Positions 6,365 to 7,889 of a stretch of DNA of 7,889 nt are shown one piece after another. Position numbers and translations under genes: made by a program. This stretch comes from Clostridia bacterium (GTDB taxonomy: Bacteria > Bacillota > Clostridia > Christensenellales > Aristaeellaceae): contig JAFWBZ010000030.1 in assembly GCA_017537105.1 (NCBI GenBank), positions 1 through 7,889 of the forward strand, given 5' to 3'. The notes below the pieces were generated by a model that was not told where the DNA came from, searched no databases, and worked only from the letters and a program-made list of their open reading frames with translations. How positions within the stretch are numbered: position 1 is the stretch's first letter; each line of letters opens with the position of its first letter.

Positions 6365-7339
6365 TCAGATCTCCTCCACATTGATCTCATCGAGCGTCAC
6401 CCTGCGCCCGCCCTCTTCCCGGCTGCGCAGGCCGGCGATCAGCAGCTTCATGAGCTCCACGGTCTCCCCGAACGGGAACGGCTCCTCCCCCGTGCGCAGC
6501 CAGTGCACAAAAAGGTCCAGCTGTTTTTTGAAGGAATAGTAGGAATCCCCGTCCGAGATCACCTCGGCGCCGCCGTTGCCCATGACGATCATTCCGGTGC
6601 CGACCAGGTCCTTGTCCTGGGTGACGATCACCGTGCATCCGCTCTCGTGCTCGATGTGCAGTGTGCAGTGGGTATCGTGCCCCAGAAACTGCACGGACCG
6701 GAAGCCCTTGCCCAGCATCGGATATACGTTTTCCAGCGCGTGAATCCCGTAGGTCTCCAGGTACTTGGCCATCGGGCGTATGATAAACCGCAGCTTCCCG
6801 AACTCATAGTGGTTTCGGTAATAGGTCTCCATCACCTTGCTGTAGCGCATGCTGGAGGAGGAGATGAAGTGTTTGCCCTCCCTGCGCCACTGCAAAAACG
6901 TGCGCAGATCCTCCTCGCTGGTCACCAGCGGCTTGTCGATGAACATCGGCAGCCCCGCCTCCAGAAACGGCCGGCAGCGCTCCACGTGCTCGTCGCCCCG
7001 GTCCGTGGCACAGATCACTGCGTCCACCTGGCCGATCATGTCCTCGGGCCGGTCCACCACGTTCGGGATGTTGGAGGCCCGAGCGATTTTCTCCGCCTCG
7101 TCCCGCTCCGCGAAGCCCGTGCAGCAGATGTGCGTGATGTGCGCACCGGGAATGCCCAGGGTATGCGGCGGTTGCTTGTACAGGTACACCGGAATCACCG
7201 GAAACTCGCATGCATCCATGTATTCCTTGGTATAGCCGTTGAACATGGCGCTCCAGGAATAGGGGTGACCGTTGCCGCTCGTCATACCCAGTATACCGAT
7301 GCGAAGTTCCTTTCCCCCGAGGGGAAATGCATGCTCCAT
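6365..7339 (-). CDS. Gfo/Idh/MocA-family oxidoreductase
   Basis: 324 residues. The N-terminal half is a Rossmann NAD(P)-binding domain and the C-terminal half an alpha/beta substrate domain, as in glucose-fructose oxidoreductase and inositol dehydrogenases. Signs are the glycine-rich opening ELRIGILG (11-18), VDAVICATDRGDEH (105-118), the E/D-K-P motif as FIDKPL (133-138, Lys136) and a histidine-bearing helix YGIHALE (197-203). The glycine loop is unusual: GILGMTSGNGHPYSW replaces the ordinary G-x-G-x-x-G/A. The ATG at 7339 has AAGGA 7 bases upstream. It is the first gene after the 276-base gap and is followed within 1 base by the SDR. Family members oxidise sugar or cyclitol hydroxyls, often at C1, C2 or C3. 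The substrate here is unknown. Confidence 0.88.
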   Translation of the reverse strand: MEHAFPLGGKELRIGILGMTSGNGHPYSWSAMFNGYTKEYMDACEFPVIPVYLYKQPPHTLGIPGAHITHICCTGFAERDEAEKIARASNIPNVVDRPEDMIGQVDAVICATDRGDEHVERCRPFLEAGLPMFIDKPLVTSEEDLRTFLQWRREGKHFISSSSMRYSKVMETYYRNHYEFGKLRFIIRPMAKYLETYGIHALENVYPMLGKGFRSVQFLGHDTHCTLHIEHESGCTVIVTQDKDLVGTGMIVMGNGGAEVISDGDSYYSFKKQLDLFVHWLRTGEEPFPFGETVELMKLLIAGLRSREEGGRRVTLDEINVEEI

Positions 7340-7615
7340 TCGCCAATCCTTCTTTCGTCGCGTTTCTTATGGGTCAAGCCCTTGTGACCACTGCAATGAT
7401 CCCATCGCATGGAACCGCCCCATTTGTCCAGGAAATCATCCGGGACAAATGGGGCACTTTTTCGCTGCGACACAGGCTCAACGTCTATTGCATTTGCTTC
7501 TTTAGCTGATCAGGTTACGTCTTCAGACATTTCTCCGGGCATTTCTGCCGGTACTCTTCAGCGCAGTGCCATAAGCATAGGTGCCTTTTGTCGTCTACAG
7601 CAAATCTTCTGTTTT
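7340..7615. other. Intergenic region between the binding-protein gene and the enzyme operon
   Basis: 276 bases without a convincing gene. They contain the terminator-like hairpin at 7417-7462 and a small imperfect hairpin (7535-7551) that on the - strand would be closed by a GAAA loop. I see no strong -35/-10 pair on the - strand, so the enzyme genes may be co-transcribed with the transporter genes or use a promoter too degenerate to call by eye. It is somewhat richer in A and T than the coding parts. Confidence 0.6.
7417..7462 (+). terminator. Terminator-like hairpin oriented to the right, no obvious + strand gene
   Basis: A perfect 13-base stem (7417-7429 with 7443-7455), a 13-base loop, and a run of five T (7458-7462) after the stem on the + strand. 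Read on the - strand, the direction of both neighbouring genes, it has an A-run before it and no T-run after it. It could still terminate or attenuate leftward transcripts weakly, or block antisense transcription into the binding-protein gene. The structure is seen; the function is inferred. Confidence 0.6.
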
Positions 7616-7889
7616 TTACAGCGCCAAGTAAGCGTCGTAAGCGCGCTGGACCATCTCGATCATCTCATCGATGCCGTTGGCCTTCAACTGCTCCTGGAAC
7701 TCATTCCAGGTATCATCGTTGATTTCCTTCTCGCCAACCAGGAACGCAGCCCTGTACTCAGCGAGCGTTGCGAACGCATCGGCATACATAAAGGTATAAT
7801 CGCTCTGATCCGAATCGAGCAACGTGTAGCGTCCCCAGATCAGGTCGGTCGGATTCCAGATGCCCGCTTCATCATACAGCTTAAATCCG
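7616..7889 (-). CDS. Extracellular solute-binding protein of an ABC transporter, C-terminal part (5' end outside window)
   Basis: About 90 C-terminal residues are visible; the frame stays open to the right edge, so the TTG at 7822 is just an internal leucine codon. The pattern is that of family 1 sugar-binding lipoproteins of Gram-positive bacteria (LplA-like): a segment around YADAFATLAEYRAAF, then GEKEINDDTWNEFQEQL (loop plus an amphipathic helix with a conserved Trp), and a final helix NGIDEMIEMVQRAYDAYLAL ending close to the stop. Such proteins are anchored outside the cell and pass oligosaccharides to a two-permease ABC importer; permease genes would be expected to the right of the window. 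Same strand as, and 276 bases upstream of, the enzyme operon, it probably supplies the substrate for it. The signal peptide and lipobox are outside the window. Confidence 0.82.
   Translation of the reverse strand, partial: GFKLYDEAGIWNPTDLIWGRYTLLDSDQSDYTFMYADAFATLAEYRAAFLVGEKEINDDTWNEFQEQLKANGIDEMIEMVQRAYDAYLAL

Noticed and set aside
5380..7387. Long + strand open frames (5380-6384 and 6242-7387) opposite the SDR and Gfo/Idh genes
   Set aside because: The opposite strand encodes proteins with full family motifs and good ribosome binding sites; the + frames show low-complexity composition and no motifs.
7535..7551. Small hairpin that would carry a GAAA loop on the - strand
   Set aside because: The stem is only six base pairs with a bulge and no T-run follows; too weak to call a terminator or riboswitch part alone.
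7574..7603. Possible - strand promoter TTGCTG / TATGCT with an 18-base spacer
   Set aside because: The -35 and -10 boxes match the consensus only weakly (3 and 4 of 6), so it is no better than chance in this stretch.
1..7889. CRISPR array, tRNA/rRNA, insertion sequence or attachment site
   Set aside because: I saw no regularly spaced direct repeats, no tRNA-like cloverleaf, and no transposase or integrase motifs on either strand.

Overview
The window is GC-rich bacterial DNA with tight gene packing and strong AGGAGG-type ribosome binding sites. Together with the gene families present, this suggests a GC-rich Bacillota (Clostridia-type, gut or rumen) genome. That placement is an inference from style and gene content; no rRNA or other marker gene is present.

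Layout. Positions 1-664 (+ strand) hold the 3' part of an M20-family metallopeptidase gene. A strong hairpin with a T-run (683-725) follows it. Everything from 742 to the right edge is on the - strand and reads right to left: the 3' end of an ABC-transporter sugar-binding protein (7616 to the edge), a 276-base gap, then seven closely spaced genes: Gfo/Idh/MocA oxidoreductase (6365-7339), short-chain dehydrogenase (5575-6363), HpcH/HpaI class II aldolase (4764-5546), aldo/keto reductase (3790-4761), DapA/NAL-type class I aldolase (2875-3753), an unfamiliar internally duplicated protein (1857-2795), and an Asp-box sialidase-fold protein (742-1845). Three junctions are 1, 2 and 11 bases and two are 28 and 36 bases. 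The only wider gap inside the set (79 bases) carries a perfect 30-base palindrome.

How they may work together (inference). The set looks like a catabolic operon for an unusual sugar or sugar acid. A binding protein captures the substrate outside the cell. An apparently cytoplasmic sialidase-fold enzyme may process a glycoside. Two NAD(P)-dependent dehydrogenases of different folds could oxidise the sugar. Two aldolases of different mechanism (lysine Schiff base, and metal-dependent pyruvate-enolate) could cleave 2-keto-acid intermediates, and the aldo/keto reductase could reduce the released aldehyde. The substrate cannot be read from sequence.

Most worth a second look: the duplicated protein at 1857-2795, whose halves resemble each other and, from memory only, the L-2-amino-thiazoline-4-carboxylic acid hydrolase family; the sialidase-fold protein, which seems to lack expected active-site arginines and any export signal; the intercistronic palindrome; and a terminator-like hairpin in the operon leader (7417-7462) that points the wrong way for all its neighbours.
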